Part shown: one piece after another, positions 9,556 through 19,413 of the stretch
Position numbering within the stretch: the stretch's first letter is position 1
How the letters are laid out: the number at the start of each line of letters is the position of its first letter
Source: Rhodocyclaceae bacterium
GTDB lineage: Bacteria; Pseudomonadota; Gammaproteobacteria; Burkholderiales; Usitatibacteraceae
Direction: 5' to 3'
DNA length: 53,210 nucleotides
Assembly: GCA_020247395.1 (NCBI GenBank)
Contig: JADCJC010000046.1
Coordinates: 1-53,210, forward strand
Program-made: the position numbers and the translations under genes
The notes under the pieces: model-generated
Databases searched by the model: none
The model's input: only the letters and a program-made list of their open reading frames with translations
Told to the model about the DNA's origin: nothing

Positions 9556-9924
9556 ATGATTCAGATGCAGTCGATTCTCGACGTCGCCGATAACACCGGC
9601 GCGCGTTCGGTGATGTGTATCAAAGTCCTTGGTGGCTCCAAGCGTCGCTACGCGGGCGTTGGTGATGTCATCAAAGTCAGTATCAAATCAGCGCAGCCGC
9701 GCGGACGCGTCAAAAAAGGCGAGGTTTATAACGCCGTGGTAGTGCGTACCGCCAAGGGTGTTCGTCGTAACGACGGGTCGTTGATCAAATTCGACGGCAA
9801 TGCTGCGGTGTTGTTGAACGCAAAACTTGAGCCGATCGGCACTCGCATCTTTGGACCAGTGACGCGCGAATTGCGCACCGAAAAGTTCATGAAGATCGTG
9901 TCGCTGGCCCCCGAAGTGCTGTAG
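9556..9924 (+). CDS. rplN: 50S ribosomal protein L14
   Basis: Large-subunit interface protein. 122 residues, the normal length, starting [20 protein letters not shown] and containing [20 protein letters not shown] and the conserved C-terminal [13 protein letters not shown] lies about eight bases upstream. First gene of the spc block. Confidence 0.99.
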   Translation: MIQMQSILDVADNTGARSVMCIKVLGGSKRRYAGVGDVIKVSIKSAQPRGRVKKGEVYNAVVVRTAKGVRRNDGSLIKFDGNAAVLLNAKLEPIGTRIFGPVTRELRTEKFMKIVSLAPEVL

Positions 9925-9946
9925 GGACGCGAAGGAAAAATACGCT

Positions 9947-10267
9947 ATGAACAAGATACGTAAAGGCGACCAGGTAGTCGTCATCACCGGCAAGGATAAA
10001 GGTAAGCGTGGAACGGTGCTATCGATGATCCTTGAGACCGAGCGTGTGCTGGTTGAGGGAATAAACCGGGTGAAGAAACACACCAAGCCAAACCCAACGA
10101 AGGGTACAACTGGCGGCATCGTTGAAAAAGAGATGTCCATTCATCTTTCCAACGTTGCCATTTTCAACCCGACCTCCGGAAAAGCGGATCGCGTCGGATT
10201 TAAGACGTTGGGCGATAAGCGCAAGGTGCGCGTGTTTGCTTCCAATGGCGAACAAATCGACGCTTAA
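9947..10267 (+). CDS. rplX: 50S ribosomal protein L24
   Basis: Assembly-initiator protein of the large subunit. 106 residues with a KOW motif near the N-terminus ([22 protein letters not shown]...) and [13 protein letters not shown]. Located between rplN and rplE as expected, 22 bases after the rplN stop. Confidence 0.98.
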   Translation: MNKIRKGDQVVVITGKDKGKRGTVLSMILETERVLVEGINRVKKHTKPNPTKGTTGGIVEKEMSIHLSNVAIFNPTSGKADRVGFKTLGDKRKVRVFASNGEQIDA

Positions 10268-10280
10268 GGGGGCGCTTAAC

Positions 10281-10820
10281 ATGGCTCGACTCCAATCGTT
10301 TTACAAAGAAACCGTTGTGCCGAAGTTGATGCAGGATTTTGGCTACAAATCCGTGATGGAAGTGCCCCGTATCACCAAAATTACCCTGAATATGGGTGTC
10401 GGTGAAGCGGTGGCAGACAAGAAGATCATGGAACATGCTGTCGGCGACATGACGAAGATTGCCGGACAAAAGCCCGTGGTAACCAAGTCAAAAAAGTCGA
10501 TCGCTGGCTTTAAGATTCGTGATGGCTATCCGATTGGTTGCATGGTGACACTGCGCGCAAACCGTATGTACGAATTTCTTGATCGCCTGATTACCGTTTC
10601 GTTGCCGCGCGTTCGTGACTTCCGTGGTATTTCCGGCCGCTCCTTCGATGGCCGTGGTAACTACAATATGGGTGTGAAAGAGCAAATTATTTTCCCGGAA
10701 ATCGAATACGACAAGATTGATGCGATTCGCGGCATGAATATTTCGATTACCACGACCGCAAAGAATGACGCGGAAGCCAAGGCGCTTCTCGCTGCATTCA
10801 AGTTTCCTTTCAGGGGTTAA
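10281..10820 (+). CDS. rplE: 50S ribosomal protein L5
   Basis: 5S rRNA-binding protein. 179 residues starting [20 protein letters not shown], with [16 protein letters not shown] and [20 protein letters not shown]. The ATG at 10281 is chosen because it gives exactly the family N-terminus; a longer frame from 10122 only reads through rplX. Confidence 0.99.
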   Translation: MARLQSFYKETVVPKLMQDFGYKSVMEVPRITKITLNMGVGEAVADKKIMEHAVGDMTKIAGQKPVVTKSKKSIAGFKIRDGYPIGCMVTLRANRMYEFLDRLITVSLPRVRDFRGISGRSFDGRGNYNMGVKEQIIFPEIEYDKIDAIRGMNISITTTAKNDAEAKALLAAFKFPFRG

Positions 10821-10824
10821 GGGT

Positions 10825-11130
10825 ATGGCTAAACTTGCAGTGATCAACCGTCAAGCCAAGCGTGAAAAGCTCGTGGCGAAATTCAAGGCGAAGCGAGAGG
10901 CGCTTCTTAAGATCATCGACGATCAGGGTGTCTCCGACGAAGATCGTTATCAGGCGCGTCTGAAGTTGCAGGCGCTCCCGCGAAATTCCAATCCAACTCG
11001 CCTCCGCAATCGTTGTGCGATCACCGGTCGTCCGCGCGGCGTCTACAGCAAGTTTGGTTTGGGTCGTAACAAGTTGCGTGAAATTGCCATGCGCGGTGAA
11101 GTGCCGGGCTTGGTTAAAGCTAGCTGGTAG
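10825..11130 (+). CDS. rpsN: 30S ribosomal protein S14 (zinc-free form)
   Basis: Small-subunit head protein. The 101-residue length and lack of CxxC pairs identify the long zinc-independent type; only one cysteine is seen in [23 protein letters not shown] at 10825 gives [20 protein letters not shown], the standard N-terminus. The gap to rplE is four bases. Confidence 0.98.
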   Translation: MAKLAVINRQAKREKLVAKFKAKREALLKIIDDQGVSDEDRYQARLKLQALPRNSNPTRLRNRCAITGRPRGVYSKFGLGRNKLREIAMRGEVPGLVKASW

Positions 11131-11154
11131 CTAGAGGTAGGGCGGAGATAAATT

Positions 11155-11550
11155 ATGAGCATGAGTGACCCGATCGCCGATATGTTGACCCGCATTCGTA
11201 ATGCGCAACAGTCGGAAAAAGTTGATGTAACGATGCCTTCTTCCAAAGTGAAGGTTGCAATCGCAAATGTCCTGAAAGACGAAGGCTACATCGAAGGCTT
11301 TGATGTGCGCACGGTCGACGGCAAGTCTGAGCTGAATGTTGGTCTCAAGTACTACGCAGGTAAGCCGGTGATCGAAAAGATCGAGCGCGTTTCCCGTCCT
11401 GGTCTGCGGATTTACCGCGGGCGTGAAGATATCAAACCAGTCATGAACGGCCTCGGTGTGGCAATTGTTTCCACCTCCCGCGGCGTCATGACTGATCGCA
11501 AAGCGCGCGCTGCCGGGGTTGGCGGTGAAGTTATTTGCATCGTGGTGTAA
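11155..11550 (+). CDS. rpsH: 30S ribosomal protein S8
   Basis: 16S rRNA-binding protein, the spc-operon autoregulator in Escherichia coli. 131 residues starting [20 protein letters not shown] and ending [12 protein letters not shown] second ATG two codons downstream is possible, but GGAG at about 11144 and the betaproteobacterial MSMSDP start support 11155. S8 here might act on the rplE region or on the rplN leader; this is inference. Confidence 0.98.
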   Translation: MSMSDPIADMLTRIRNAQQSEKVDVTMPSSKVKVAIANVLKDEGYIEGFDVRTVDGKSELNVGLKYYAGKPVIEKIERVSRPGLRIYRGREDIKPVMNGLGVAIVSTSRGVMTDRKARAAGVGGEVICIVV

Positions 11551-11561
11551 GGAGAGAATAA

Positions 11562-12095
11562 ATGTCACGCGTTGGTAAGCTCCCCATCACTGTTCCCGCA
11601 AAAGTCGAGGTGACACTTGCGGCCGACGAAATAACTGTCAAGGGTCCGTTGGGCGTCTTGAAGCAAGCCGCGACTTCGCTCGTCAATATAAAGCGCGATG
11701 GCGACAAGCTGGTGTTGGAAGCGGCGAATGATACGCAGGCTGCAAATGCTATGTCTGGAACGATGCGTGCGTTGTTGGCAAACATGGTTCATGGCGTAGA
11801 TAAGGGCTTTGAGCGCAAGTTGACGCTCGTTGGCGTGGGTTACAAGGCCGCAGCGCAAGGTGCCAAGTTGAACTTGGCGTTGGGTTACTCGCATCCGATC
11901 GTTCACGATATGCCCGAAGGCGTGAAGGCGGAAACGCCGACCCCAACGGAAATCATTTTGAAGGGCGTTGATAAGCAGAAAGTTGGGCAAGTCGCCGCCA
12001 TCGTGCGTGGTTATCGTCCCCCGGAGCCCTACAAGGGAAAGGGTGTGCGTTACTCGGATGAAGTCATCGTTCTTAAAGAGACGAAGAAGAAGTAA
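11562..12095 (+). CDS. rplF: 50S ribosomal protein L6
   Basis: Protein near the factor-binding site of the large subunit. 177 residues with [17 protein letters not shown] at the start, the duplicated L6 fold, and the C-terminal signature [28 protein letters not shown] precedes the ATG. Confidence 0.99.
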   Translation: MSRVGKLPITVPAKVEVTLAADEITVKGPLGVLKQAATSLVNIKRDGDKLVLEAANDTQAANAMSGTMRALLANMVHGVDKGFERKLTLVGVGYKAAAQGAKLNLALGYSHPIVHDMPEGVKAETPTPTEIILKGVDKQKVGQVAAIVRGYRPPEPYKGKGVRYSDEVIVLKETKKK

Positions 12096-12106
12096 GGAAT
12101 TCGATC

Positions 12107-12463
12107 ATGATCGACAAAAAGCAATCTCGTCTGCGCCGCGCCGCAAAAACCCGCGCAACCATCGCGCGTTTAAAGGCAGTGCGTTTGACAGTACACCGCA
12201 CCAATACGCATATTTACGCGCAGGTGATAGACGCCACTGGGGCGAAAGTTCTGGCTGCAGCTTCTACCGCGGAAAAAGAGTTGCGTGCCGCGTTGAAGAG
12301 TGGTGCTACGGCGGCTGCCGCCGCGGAAGTTGGCAAGCGTATTGCAGAGCGTGCTAAAGCCGCCGGAGTCTCGGACGTTGCGTTCGACCGTGCTGGTTTT
12401 GCTTACCACGGCCGCGTGAAAGCGCTGGCAGATGCCGCGCGTGAAGCCGGCCTCAAGTTTTAG
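12107..12463 (+). CDS. rplR: 50S ribosomal protein L18
   Basis: 5S rRNA-binding protein of the central protuberance. 118 residues; [20 protein letters not shown] start, [17 protein letters not shown], and the C-terminal [20 protein letters not shown] are typical. Lies 11 bases after rplF. Confidence 0.98.
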   Translation: MIDKKQSRLRRAAKTRATIARLKAVRLTVHRTNTHIYAQVIDATGAKVLAAASTAEKELRAALKSGATAAAAAEVGKRIAERAKAAGVSDVAFDRAGFAYHGRVKALADAAREAGLKF

Positions 12464-12477
12464 TCAAGGACGTCCAA

Positions 12478-12987
12478 ATGGCAAAACCAGAAATTCAGGA
12501 TAAAGAAGGCGACGGTCTCCGCGAAAAGATGATTTCGGTTAACCGAGTCACGAAAGTCGTAAAAGGTGGCCGCATTCTTGGCTTCGCCGCATTGACGGTG
12601 GTTGGTGACGGCGATGGTCGCATCGGTATGGGCAAGGGTAAGTCAAAAGAAGTTCCCGTCGCCGTCCAGAAGGCAATGGAGCAGGCTCGTCGCAAGCTGG
12701 TGAAGATCCCGCTCAAAAACGGCACGCTTCATCATGAAGTCATCGGCAAGCATGGCGGCACCAAAGTTTTTATGCAACCGGCTGCGGAAGGCAACGGTAT
12801 CAAGGCGGGGGGTGCTATGCGCGCGGTGTTCGAGGTAATGGGTATCACCAACATCTCGGCAAAGTGTCACGGCTCAACCAATCCATACAACGTCGTTCGC
12901 GCGACCCTTGACGGCCTAGCGCAAATTTCACGCCCCTCCGAAGTTGCCGCGAAGCGCGGCAAAACAGTCGAAGAGATTTTGGGCTAA
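12478..12987 (+). CDS. rpsE: 30S ribosomal protein S5
   Basis: Protein of the mRNA entry channel and decoding fidelity. 169 residues with the double-stranded-RNA-like domain ([19 protein letters not shown]), [20 protein letters not shown], and [19 protein letters not shown] at the C-terminal side. Confidence 0.99.
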   Translation: MAKPEIQDKEGDGLREKMISVNRVTKVVKGGRILGFAALTVVGDGDGRIGMGKGKSKEVPVAVQKAMEQARRKLVKIPLKNGTLHHEVIGKHGGTKVFMQPAAEGNGIKAGGAMRAVFEVMGITNISAKCHGSTNPYNVVRATLDGLAQISRPSEVAAKRGKTVEEILG

Positions 12988-13010
12988 TCGAGGCGCTTGG
13001 AGAAAATCGC

Positions 13011-13196
13011 ATGACTAACCAGAAAACCATCAAAGTGACGCTGCGTAAAAGCACGATCGGCCGTCTTGAGGCGCATAAGGCTTGTGTTCGCGGCTTGGGC
13101 TTGAAGAGACTTAATCACACCGTCACGGTTATTGATACACCCGCAAATCGCGGCATGATCAACAAAGTGAGCTATATGCTCCAAGTTGAAGGCTAA
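13011..13196 (+). CDS. rpmD: 50S ribosomal protein L30
   Basis: Small large-subunit protein of 61 residues. [20 protein letters not shown] and [12 protein letters not shown] are the family motifs. GGAG precedes the start, and rplO follows after five bases. Confidence 0.97.
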   Translation: MTNQKTIKVTLRKSTIGRLEAHKACVRGLGLKRLNHTVTVIDTPANRGMINKVSYMLQVEG

Positions 13197-13201
13197 GAAT
13201 C

Positions 13202-13648
13202 ATGGATCTGAATGACATTAAACCCGCAGAGGGTTCAAAGAAGCCTCGTCGTCGTGTCGGTCGCGGTATCGGCTCGGGTCTTGGTAAGACCGCTGGCCGC
13301 GGTCATAAAGGGCAGAAATCCCGCTCCGGTGGCTTTCACAAGGTTGGCTTTGAGGGCGGACAGATGCCACTGCAACGTCGCCTGCCAAAACGCGGCTTTG
13401 TTTCGTTGACCCGTTACGACATCGCGCAGGTACGGTTGTCCGAAATAGCTTTGCTGCCAGTCGACACGATCGACATCGCAGTATTGAAACAGGCAAATGT
13501 CATTTCGCCCAGCGCGCTTGGTGCAAAAGTATTCCTGTCGGGTGGCATCGACAAAAAGGTCAAGCTCGTTGGGATCGGCGTGACCAAAGGCGCAAGGGCT
13601 GCTATCGAAGCGGCTGGCGGCGAGATCGAAGCTTCGCAGGCTGTGTAA
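13202..13648 (+). CDS. rplO: 50S ribosomal protein L15
   Basis: Late assembly protein of the large subunit. 148 residues with the glycine/arginine-rich N-terminal tail ([20 protein letters not shown]) and [18 protein letters not shown], followed by the globular C-terminal domain. Directly precedes secY, as usual. Confidence 0.98.
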   Translation: MDLNDIKPAEGSKKPRRRVGRGIGSGLGKTAGRGHKGQKSRSGGFHKVGFEGGQMPLQRRLPKRGFVSLTRYDIAQVRLSEIALLPVDTIDIAVLKQANVISPSALGAKVFLSGGIDKKVKLVGIGVTKGARAAIEAAGGEIEASQAV

Positions 13649-13673
13649 TTGACGGCGAACTAGGGATACACGT

Positions 13674-14996
13674 TTGGCTACAAATCCATTAGCAGCGTTC
13701 GGAAAGATGGGCGACCTGAAGCGTCGCTTGATTTTCTTGGTGCTCGCATTAATTGTCTTCCGCATCGGAACGCATATTCCTGTGCCGGGAATCGACCCAG
13801 TGCAACTCGCCAAGTTGTTCGATGCGCAAGGTGGCGGCATCTTTGCCATGTTCAACATGTTCTCGGGCGGTGCCCTGTCACGCTTCTCGGTGTTCGCGCT
13901 TGGCATCATGCCGTATATTTCAGCATCCATCATCATGCAGCTTTTGACGGTTGTCTCTCCGCAGCTTGAGGCGCTGAAAAAGGAGGGTGAGGCAGGCCGT
14001 AGGAAGATTACGCAGTACACGCGATATGGAACGGTGGCGCTTGCGTTGTTTCAGGCGGTCGGCATTTCGATCGCGCTTGAGTCGCAACAAGGTTTGGTTG
14101 TTGACCCGGGGATGATGTTCCGTTTTGTTACTGTGAGCACGTTGGTTGGTGGCACAATGTTCTTGATGTGGCTTGGCGAGCAGATTACGGAGCGCGGCAT
14201 TGGCAACGGTATTTCGTTGATCATCTTCGCCGGTATCGTCGCCGGTTTGCCTGGTGCTATTGGCGGAACCATGGAGCTGGTAAATAACGGAACGATGTCC
14301 ATTCCCGCGTTTTTGTTTATTTTGGCGTTAGTCGTATTTGTCACGTTCTTTGTGGTCTTTGTTGAACGCGGCCAGCGCAAGATTTTGGTGAACTATGCCA
14401 AACGCCAGGTTGGTAACAAGCTGTACGGTGGACAAGCGTCACATTTGCCCTTGAAGCTGAATATGGCTGGTGTGATTCCGCCGATTTTTGCCTCGTCGAT
14501 TATTCTTTTTCCTGCCACTGTTGCCGGTTGGTTTGGCCAAAGTGATCAGATGGTGTGGCTGAAGGATTTGGGCGCAGCGCTAGCACCGGGGCAGCCGCTT
14601 TACACAATGCTCTATGCTGCCGCGATAATTTTCTTCTGCTTTTTCTATACGGCATTAGTATTCAATTCCAAAGAAACGGCAGAGAACTTGAAGAAAAGCG
14701 GTGCATTTGTTCCTGGTATTCGTCCTGGCGAACAAACCGCAAGGTACATCGACAAGATTTTGATGAGACTTACGTTGGTCGGCGCTGCCTATATCACCTC
14801 AGTCTGCCTGCTTCCGGAGTTCTTGCACATGCGTTGGAATGTGCCGTTCTACTTTGGTGGAACCTCGCTGTTGATCATCGTCGTGACGACGATGGATTTC
14901 ATGGCGCAGATGCAGGCGTATTTGATGTCTCACCAGTATGAAAGCCTGCTCAAGAAGGCGAACTTCAAAGGCGGCGCAGGCTTCCCTGTTCGGTAA
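13674..14996 (+). CDS. secY: Protein translocase channel subunit SecY (TTG start)
   Basis: Inner-membrane channel of the Sec pathway, working with SecE, SecG and SecA. The 440 residues contain about ten hydrophobic segments, the IPVPGID motif in the first loop-plug region, and the cytoplasmic [22 protein letters not shown] loop. No ATG or GTG fits the N-terminus: TTG at 13674, with AGGGA at 13662-13666, gives [19 protein letters not shown], which matches related SecY proteins. The rare start may lower translation, but that is inference. Confidence 0.97.
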   Translation: MATNPLAAFGKMGDLKRRLIFLVLALIVFRIGTHIPVPGIDPVQLAKLFDAQGGGIFAMFNMFSGGALSRFSVFALGIMPYISASIIMQLLTVVSPQLEALKKEGEAGRRKITQYTRYGTVALALFQAVGISIALESQQGLVVDPGMMFRFVTVSTLVGGTMFLMWLGEQITERGIGNGISLIIFAGIVAGLPGAIGGTMELVNNGTMSIPAFLFILALVVFVTFFVVFVERGQRKILVNYAKRQVGNKLYGGQASHLPLKLNMAGVIPPIFASSIILFPATVAGWFGQSDQMVWLKDLGAALAPGQPLYTMLYAAAIIFFCFFYTALVFNSKETAENLKKSGAFVPGIRPGEQTARYIDKILMRLTLVGAAYITSVCLLPEFLHMRWNVPFYFGGTSLLIIVVTTMDFMAQMQAYLMSHQYESLLKKANFKGGAGFPVR

Positions 14997-15027
14997 GCTA
15001 TAGCGAAAAGGGAATGGTCATAGATTA

Positions 15028-15246
15028 ATGTCAAAAGAAGAAACGATTGAAATGCAGGGTGTAATCCAGGAAACATTGCCGAATGCAATGTTCCGGGTTA
15101 AGTTGGAAAACGGGCATGTCGTGTTGGGGCACATCTCTGGAAAGATGCGTATGCACTACATCCGCATATTGCCGGGGGACAAAGTCACTGTTGAAATTTC
15201 GCCCTACGATTTAACGAAAGCACGTATTACCTTCCGCGCCAAATAG
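15028..15246 (+). CDS. infA: Translation initiation factor IF-1
   Basis: OB-fold factor that blocks the A site during initiation. 72 residues, the exact family length: [20 protein letters not shown] and the [19 protein letters not shown] core. Its position between secY and rpmJ is common in Betaproteobacteria and other groups. Confidence 0.98.
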   Translation: MSKEETIEMQGVIQETLPNAMFRVKLENGHVVLGHISGKMRMHYIRILPGDKVTVEISPYDLTKARITFRAK

Positions 15247-15270
15247 GCGACGGTGAGCAAGGAGAAAGAA

Positions 15271-15384
15271 ATGCGAGTTCAGGCATCTGTCAAAAAAATC
15301 TGTCGCAATTGCAAGTTGGTGCGCCGCAAGGGTGTTTTGCGCGTCATTTGTAAAGATCCGCGTCATAAGCAACGTCAAGGCTAA
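15271..15384 (+). CDS. rpmJ: 50S ribosomal protein L36
   Basis: Very small zinc-binding protein of 37 residues, [20 protein letters not shown] at the start. The ligand set is complete for the zinc form: C11, C14, the cysteine in VICKDP and the histidine in PRHKQ. GGAG lies about nine bases before the ATG. Together with the zinc-free S14 this shows only a partial zinc dependence of this cluster. Confidence 0.97.
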   Translation: MRVQASVKKICRNCKLVRRKGVLRVICKDPRHKQRQG

Positions 15385-15396
15385 AGGTTAATCATC

Positions 15397-15759
15397 ATGG
15401 CACGTATTGCTGGTGTAAACATCCCCAATCATCAACATGCAGAAGTCGCCCTCACTGCGATTTATGGCATTGGCCGACACACTGCACAGAGAATTTGCAA
15501 GGCTGCCGGTGTAAGCGGTTCAGCCAAGATCAAGGATCTGAACGACAGCGACATGGACAAACTGCGCGAGCAGATTGGCAAAGTCACCGTCGAGGGCGAT
15601 TTGCGTCGTGAAATTTCGATGTCAATCAAGCGTCTGATGGATCTTGGTTGTTATCGCGGCACCCGTCATCGCAAGGGTTTGCCGGTTCGTGGTCAGCGCA
15701 CTCGCACCAACGCGCGTACCCGTAAGGGACCACGCAAAGCTGTTCGCCTAGCGAAATAG
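15397..15759 (+). CDS. rpsM: 30S ribosomal protein S13
   Basis: Head protein contacting P-site tRNA and 50S bridges. 120 residues with [38 protein letters not shown] and the basic C-terminal [19 protein letters not shown]. First of the alpha block. Confidence 0.99.
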   Translation: MARIAGVNIPNHQHAEVALTAIYGIGRHTAQRICKAAGVSGSAKIKDLNDSDMDKLREQIGKVTVEGDLRREISMSIKRLMDLGCYRGTRHRKGLPVRGQRTRTNARTRKGPRKAVRLAK

Positions 15760-15783
15760 AGTTTCGGAAACGAGGTACACACA

Positions 15784-16182
15784 ATGGTTAAACCGACTGC
15801 TGCAGCAACACGCGTCCGCAAGAAAGTTAAAAAGAATGTGTCGGAAGGTATCGCACATATCCACGCATCGTTCAACAACACTATCATCACGATCACCGAC
15901 CGACAAGGCAATGCGTTGTCGTGGGCGACGTCAGGTGGCGCTGGCTTTAAAGGCTCAAGGAAGTCCACTCCGTTTGCAGCACAGATCGCGGCCGAGGCTG
16001 CGGGCAAAGCTGCACAGGAATGTGGCATCAAGAACCTTGAAGTTCGCATCAAGGGGCCGGGCCCCGGTCGTGAGTCCGCTGTTCGCGCGCTGAACGCATT
16101 GGGAATCAAAATTATGTCGATTGCCGACGTGACGCCAGTTCCGCACAACGGCTGTCGTCCACCCAAGCGTCGTCGCATGTAA
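15784..16182 (+). CDS. rpsK: 30S ribosomal protein S11
   Basis: Platform protein near the Shine-Dalgarno helix. 132 residues including [40 protein letters not shown] and the C-terminal [13 protein letters not shown]. 24 bases after rpsM. Confidence 0.99.
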   Translation: MVKPTAAATRVRKKVKKNVSEGIAHIHASFNNTIITITDRQGNALSWATSGGAGFKGSRKSTPFAAQIAAEAAGKAAQECGIKNLEVRIKGPGPGRESAVRALNALGIKIMSIADVTPVPHNGCRPPKRRRM

Positions 16183-16202
16183 TTCGCAAAAGAGATATCC
16201 AC

Positions 16203-16823
16203 ATGGCACGTTATATTGGTCCTAAATGCAAACTCTCGCGTCGCGAGGGCACTGATCTTTTCCTGAAGAGCGCACGTCGTCCGCTGGACTCGAAGTGCAA
16301 ACTTGAATCGCGTCCCGGGCAACACGGCGCGAAACAGTCGCGCGTATCTGAATATGGTACGCAGCTTCGCGAGAAGCAGAAAATTCGCCGGATGTATGGT
16401 GTGCTTGAGCGCCAGTTCCGCACCTACTTCGCAGAAGCCGAGCGTCGTAAAGGGGCTACCGGTGAGAACCTCCTGCAATTGCTTGAGTCTCGCCTAGACA
16501 ACGCCGTCTATCGTATGGGGTTTGGTTCGACTCGTGCAGAGGCGCGCCAGTTGGTGAGCCACTGCGGTGTTTTGGTCAACGGTAAATCGGTGAATATTCC
16601 GTCTTTTCTGTTGAAGCCAAATGATGTTGTGTCGCTGAAAGAAAAAGCGCAAAAGCAGTTGCGCGTTCAAGACGCACTCAAGCTTGCTGAAGCCAATGGT
16701 TTCCCGAACTGGGTAGAAGTCGACATAAAGAAATTCGCTGGTGTGTTCAAAGCGCTGCCGGATCGTCAAGAGTTTGCGGCAGATATCAACGAGCAACTGG
16801 TCGTCGAACTTTACTCGAAGTAA
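16203..16823 (+). CDS. rpsD: 30S ribosomal protein S4
   Basis: Primary 16S rRNA-binding protein and, in Escherichia coli, repressor of the alpha operon. 206 residues starting [20 protein letters not shown]. Only two cysteines (about 9 and 32) are seen at the N-terminus, so the full zinc site is absent. The S4 RNA-binding domain runs from about residue 95 ([20 protein letters not shown]). Confidence 0.99.
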   Translation: MARYIGPKCKLSRREGTDLFLKSARRPLDSKCKLESRPGQHGAKQSRVSEYGTQLREKQKIRRMYGVLERQFRTYFAEAERRKGATGENLLQLLESRLDNAVYRMGFGSTRAEARQLVSHCGVLVNGKSVNIPSFLLKPNDVVSLKEKAQKQLRVQDALKLAEANGFPNWVEVDIKKFAGVFKALPDRQEFAADINEQLVVELYSK

Positions 16824-16836
16824 TCCGTTTCATTCC

Positions 16837-16860
16837 CGCGCCGTGGGACGCCACGGCGCG
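16837..16860 (+). repeat. Strong GC hairpin between rpsD and rpoA
   Basis: Ten-base-pair perfect stem (CGCGCCGTGG / CCACGGCGCG) closed by a GACG loop, 14 bases after the rpsD stop and 25 before the rpoA start. There is no T-run, so it is unlikely to terminate fully; processing, stability or partial attenuation are possible roles. Confidence 0.7.
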
Positions 16861-16885
16861 CGTTAATCTATAGAGGCCCTCGTCA

Positions 16886-17863
16886 ATGCAAAGCAATGCC
16901 ACGACTTTTCTGAAGCCGCGCATCATCGACGTCGAAAACATTTCTCCAGCTCACGCGAAAGTCGTGATGGAGCCGTTTGAGCGCGGTTATGGCCACACCC
17001 TTGGTAATGCGCTTCGCCGCATCCTTTTGTCCTCCATGCCCGGTTATGCACCAACCGAAGTCAAGATTTCTGGGGTATTGCATGAATACTCCACTATCGA
17101 GGGAGTGCAGGAAGACGTCGTTGATATTCTGTTGAACCTTAAGGGATTGGTGTTGAAGTTGCACAATCGCACAGACACCACGCTTAAGTTAAAGAAGTCA
17201 ACGCCCGGACCGGTCACCGGTGCCGATATCGAGCAGTCGCACGACGTTGAGATCGTGAATCCCGACCACGTCATTGCCAACTTAACGGCTGGCGGCAAAA
17301 TCGACATGCAGATCAAAGTTGAAAGAGGTCGAGGCTATGTTGCCGCAACAGCGCGCCGCAACGATGAAAGCCGTACTATTGGTTCGATTCTTCTTGATGC
17401 CTCCTACTCACCAGTGCGTCGTGTTTCATACGCAGTGGAAAGTGCGCGCGTTGAGCAGCGCACCGATCTTGACCGTTTGGTAATGGATATTGAAACCAAC
17501 GGCTCGATTGAGCCGGAAGAGGCAGTACGCTACGCTGCGCGCGTGTTGGTCGACCAGTTGTCCGTCTTCGCCGACCTTCAAGGTACGCCGATGCAGGCTG
17601 AGGAGGCAAAGTCACCGCAAGTGGATCCGATTCTGCTGCAGCCAGTCGACGACCTTGAACTTACCGTGCGCTCGGCGAATTGCCTCAAAGCCGAGAACAT
17701 TTATTACATCGGTGATTTGATTCAGCGCACCGAGAACGAGTTGCTAAAGACGCCTAATTTGGGGCGTAAATCGCTCAACGAAATTAAGGAAGTCCTTGCC
17801 AGCAAGGGGCTGACACTCGGCATGAAACTAGAGAATTGGCCCATTGCCGGTGTGATGAAGTAG
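16886..17863 (+). CDS. rpoA: RNA polymerase alpha subunit
   Basis: Scaffold of RNA polymerase and contact for promoter UP elements and activators. 325 residues. The N-terminal dimerisation domain has [20 protein letters not shown] near residue 32-50; the C-terminal domain has [20 protein letters not shown] and [16 protein letters not shown], the DNA-contacting helices. Positioned between rpsD and rplQ as usual. Confidence 0.99.
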   Translation: MQSNATTFLKPRIIDVENISPAHAKVVMEPFERGYGHTLGNALRRILLSSMPGYAPTEVKISGVLHEYSTIEGVQEDVVDILLNLKGLVLKLHNRTDTTLKLKKSTPGPVTGADIEQSHDVEIVNPDHVIANLTAGGKIDMQIKVERGRGYVAATARRNDESRTIGSILLDASYSPVRRVSYAVESARVEQRTDLDRLVMDIETNGSIEPEEAVRYAARVLVDQLSVFADLQGTPMQAEEAKSPQVDPILLQPVDDLELTVRSANCLKAENIYYIGDLIQRTENELLKTPNLGRKSLNEIKEVLASKGLTLGMKLENWPIAGVMK

Positions 17864-17947
17864 GTTTATATCTATAACCCATAACGATAACAAGGCTGGC
17901 TTAGGTTCCACTAAGCAAAGCGGCCAAGAGAACAAAGGAAATTTACT

Positions 17948-18349
17948 ATGCGTCACCGTCACGGTCTTCGTAAACTCAATAAAACCAGTTCACATCGTTT
18001 GGCGATGTTGCGCAACATGACCAACTCTCTTTTTCTGCATGAAGTCATCAAGACGACTCTGCCGAAGGCCAAAGAGCTGCGTCGCGTCGCCGAGCCACTA
18101 ATCACTCTTGCCAAAGAAGATACGTTGGCCAGCAAGCGTTTGGCATTTGACCGCCTGCGAGATCGTGACATGGTTGTCAAACTGTTCGCTGAACTCGGCC
18201 CACGTTATAAAGAGCGTAAGGGCGGGTATCTGCGCATCTTGAAGTTCGGTTTCCGCCAGGGCGACAATGCGCCTATGGCACTTGTTGAATTGGTCGATCG
18301 TCCTGTTGCAAGCGAAGCGCCCGAAGTCGAAGAAAAGGCAGCGGCTTAA
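17948..18349 (+). CDS. rplQ: 50S ribosomal protein L17
   Basis: Large-subunit protein near the exit tunnel. 133 residues, [20 protein letters not shown] start and a conserved [20 protein letters not shown] segment; the last 15 residues are an acidic/alanine tail. AAAGGAAA precedes the ATG. Last gene of the superoperon. Confidence 0.99.
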   Translation: MRHRHGLRKLNKTSSHRLAMLRNMTNSLFLHEVIKTTLPKAKELRRVAEPLITLAKEDTLASKRLAFDRLRDRDMVVKLFAELGPRYKERKGGYLRILKFGFRQGDNAPMALVELVDRPVASEAPEVEEKAAA

Positions 18350-18369
18350 ATCACTAGGCTTAGACGAAT

Positions 18370-18395
18370 AAAGGTCGGCGTAAGCCGGCCTTTTT
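18370..18395 (+). terminator. Intrinsic terminator of the ribosomal superoperon
   Basis: AAAGGTCGGC / GCCGGCCTTT stem (one G-T pair), GTAA loop and a five-base T-run, 20 bases after the rplQ stop. Confidence 0.9.
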
Positions 18396-18522
18396 GTTCG
18401 AAACGCTGTACCGTCATTCTGGGTAGGTAGGGAAAGCGCGCGACGGACTCATCGCCGCTCACCACTGTACGAAACAAATGGTCCGGCACCCATTTTTTGG
18501 CCATGACAAGTGAATACTTTGT

Positions 18523-19176
18523 CTAAACTCGTTCGCGGTCTGCGTAGTTGGCGGCAAATCGATTCAATTCGCTGGCCTTCCGCAGCCCAAGCTTTAGCTT
18601 AAGATTCGCGCGGTGGGTCTCTACGGTTTTAACGCTGCGTGCGAGCTTTACGGCAATCTCGGAGGAACTCATGCCCATGCCTATAAGCCGGAAAATCTCA
18701 TGCTCTCGATCAGTCAGGCTGGATAGTACCGACACAATCCCTATCTTTGGCTTGTCGCGGGCACTCCGGCGTAGTAGTGACTGCATGCGTTCACTGAGGT
18801 ATCTCTCCCCGCCAAGGATGTGGCGGATTGCAAACAGGACCTTCTCGGTTGGTTCTTGCTTAGTGAGGTAGCCTTTTGCGCCTGCTCGAAACGCCCGCTC
18901 GCCATGCACCATTTCCTCATGCATCGATAAGATCAAAATCGGTAACTTCGGATGTTGCGCCGTAAGTGTTTTGGTCAAGTCAAATCCAGACAGGCCCGGC
19001 AGGGAAACATCCGTAACAACCAAGTCGGGCAACGGACGAGACGCCAGAATCGCCAAGGCGGACTCTGCGGACTGGGCTTGCATTGTCACTTCTAGGTCTG
19101 GCGAGCTGTTGATGAGTTGTGTTAGCCCATGCAACACAATCGCATGATCATCGACCACCATGATTCGGAATTTCAT
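18523..19176 (-). CDS. NarL/FixJ-family response regulator (orphan)
   Basis: Two-component transcription regulator of 217 residues. The receiver domain has the acidic pair D9-D10, phospho-acceptor D56 (VVTDVSLPG), S84 and K106. The LuxR-type helix-turn-helix follows from about residue 150 (LTDREHEIFRLIGMGMSSSE, then VKTVETHRANLKLKLGL). GAGGGA precedes the ATG. No histidine kinase is nearby, so its signal and targets are unknown. It is convergent with rplQ. Confidence 0.93.
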   Translation of the reverse strand: MKFRIMVVDDHAIVLHGLTQLINSSPDLEVTMQAQSAESALAILASRPLPDLVVTDVSLPGLSGFDLTKTLTAQHPKLPILILSMHEEMVHGERAFRAGAKGYLTKQEPTEKVLFAIRHILGGERYLSERMQSLLRRSARDKPKIGIVSVLSSLTDREHEIFRLIGMGMSSSEIAVKLARSVKTVETHRANLKLKLGLRKASELNRFAANYADRERV

Positions 19177-19413
19177 CTTTATCCCTCGAAAACGTTGATC
19201 TACGCTACAGTCGTCTAGAGCTGCCCGGCAGCGCTAGCGCGACTAGCGCCCGCGGTCATTCGCCTTCGTAGGCTTGTCTCTGTATCGAGCACCGGCATCA
19301 CCGGAAGAGTATAGCCAAGTGGTCGTTTGGCCGGGGTGTATTGGCACCGCGTGCGGACCTCCAAGACCGATGGCGCGTGGTGCCAACGCATTACACGCGG
19401 GCTCCGAGGGCGA

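Noticed and set aside
15693-16478. 261-codon open frame on the - strand
   Set aside because: Antisense to rpsM, rpsK and rpsD.
16837-16860. Hairpin between rpsD and rpoA as a terminator
   Set aside because: No T-run, and rpoA and rplQ must be transcribed with the upstream genes; listed as a hairpin only.
19177-19413. Open frames between the response regulator and the glycerate kinase
   Set aside because: They overlap the kinase C-terminus in other frames and show no protein-like features.
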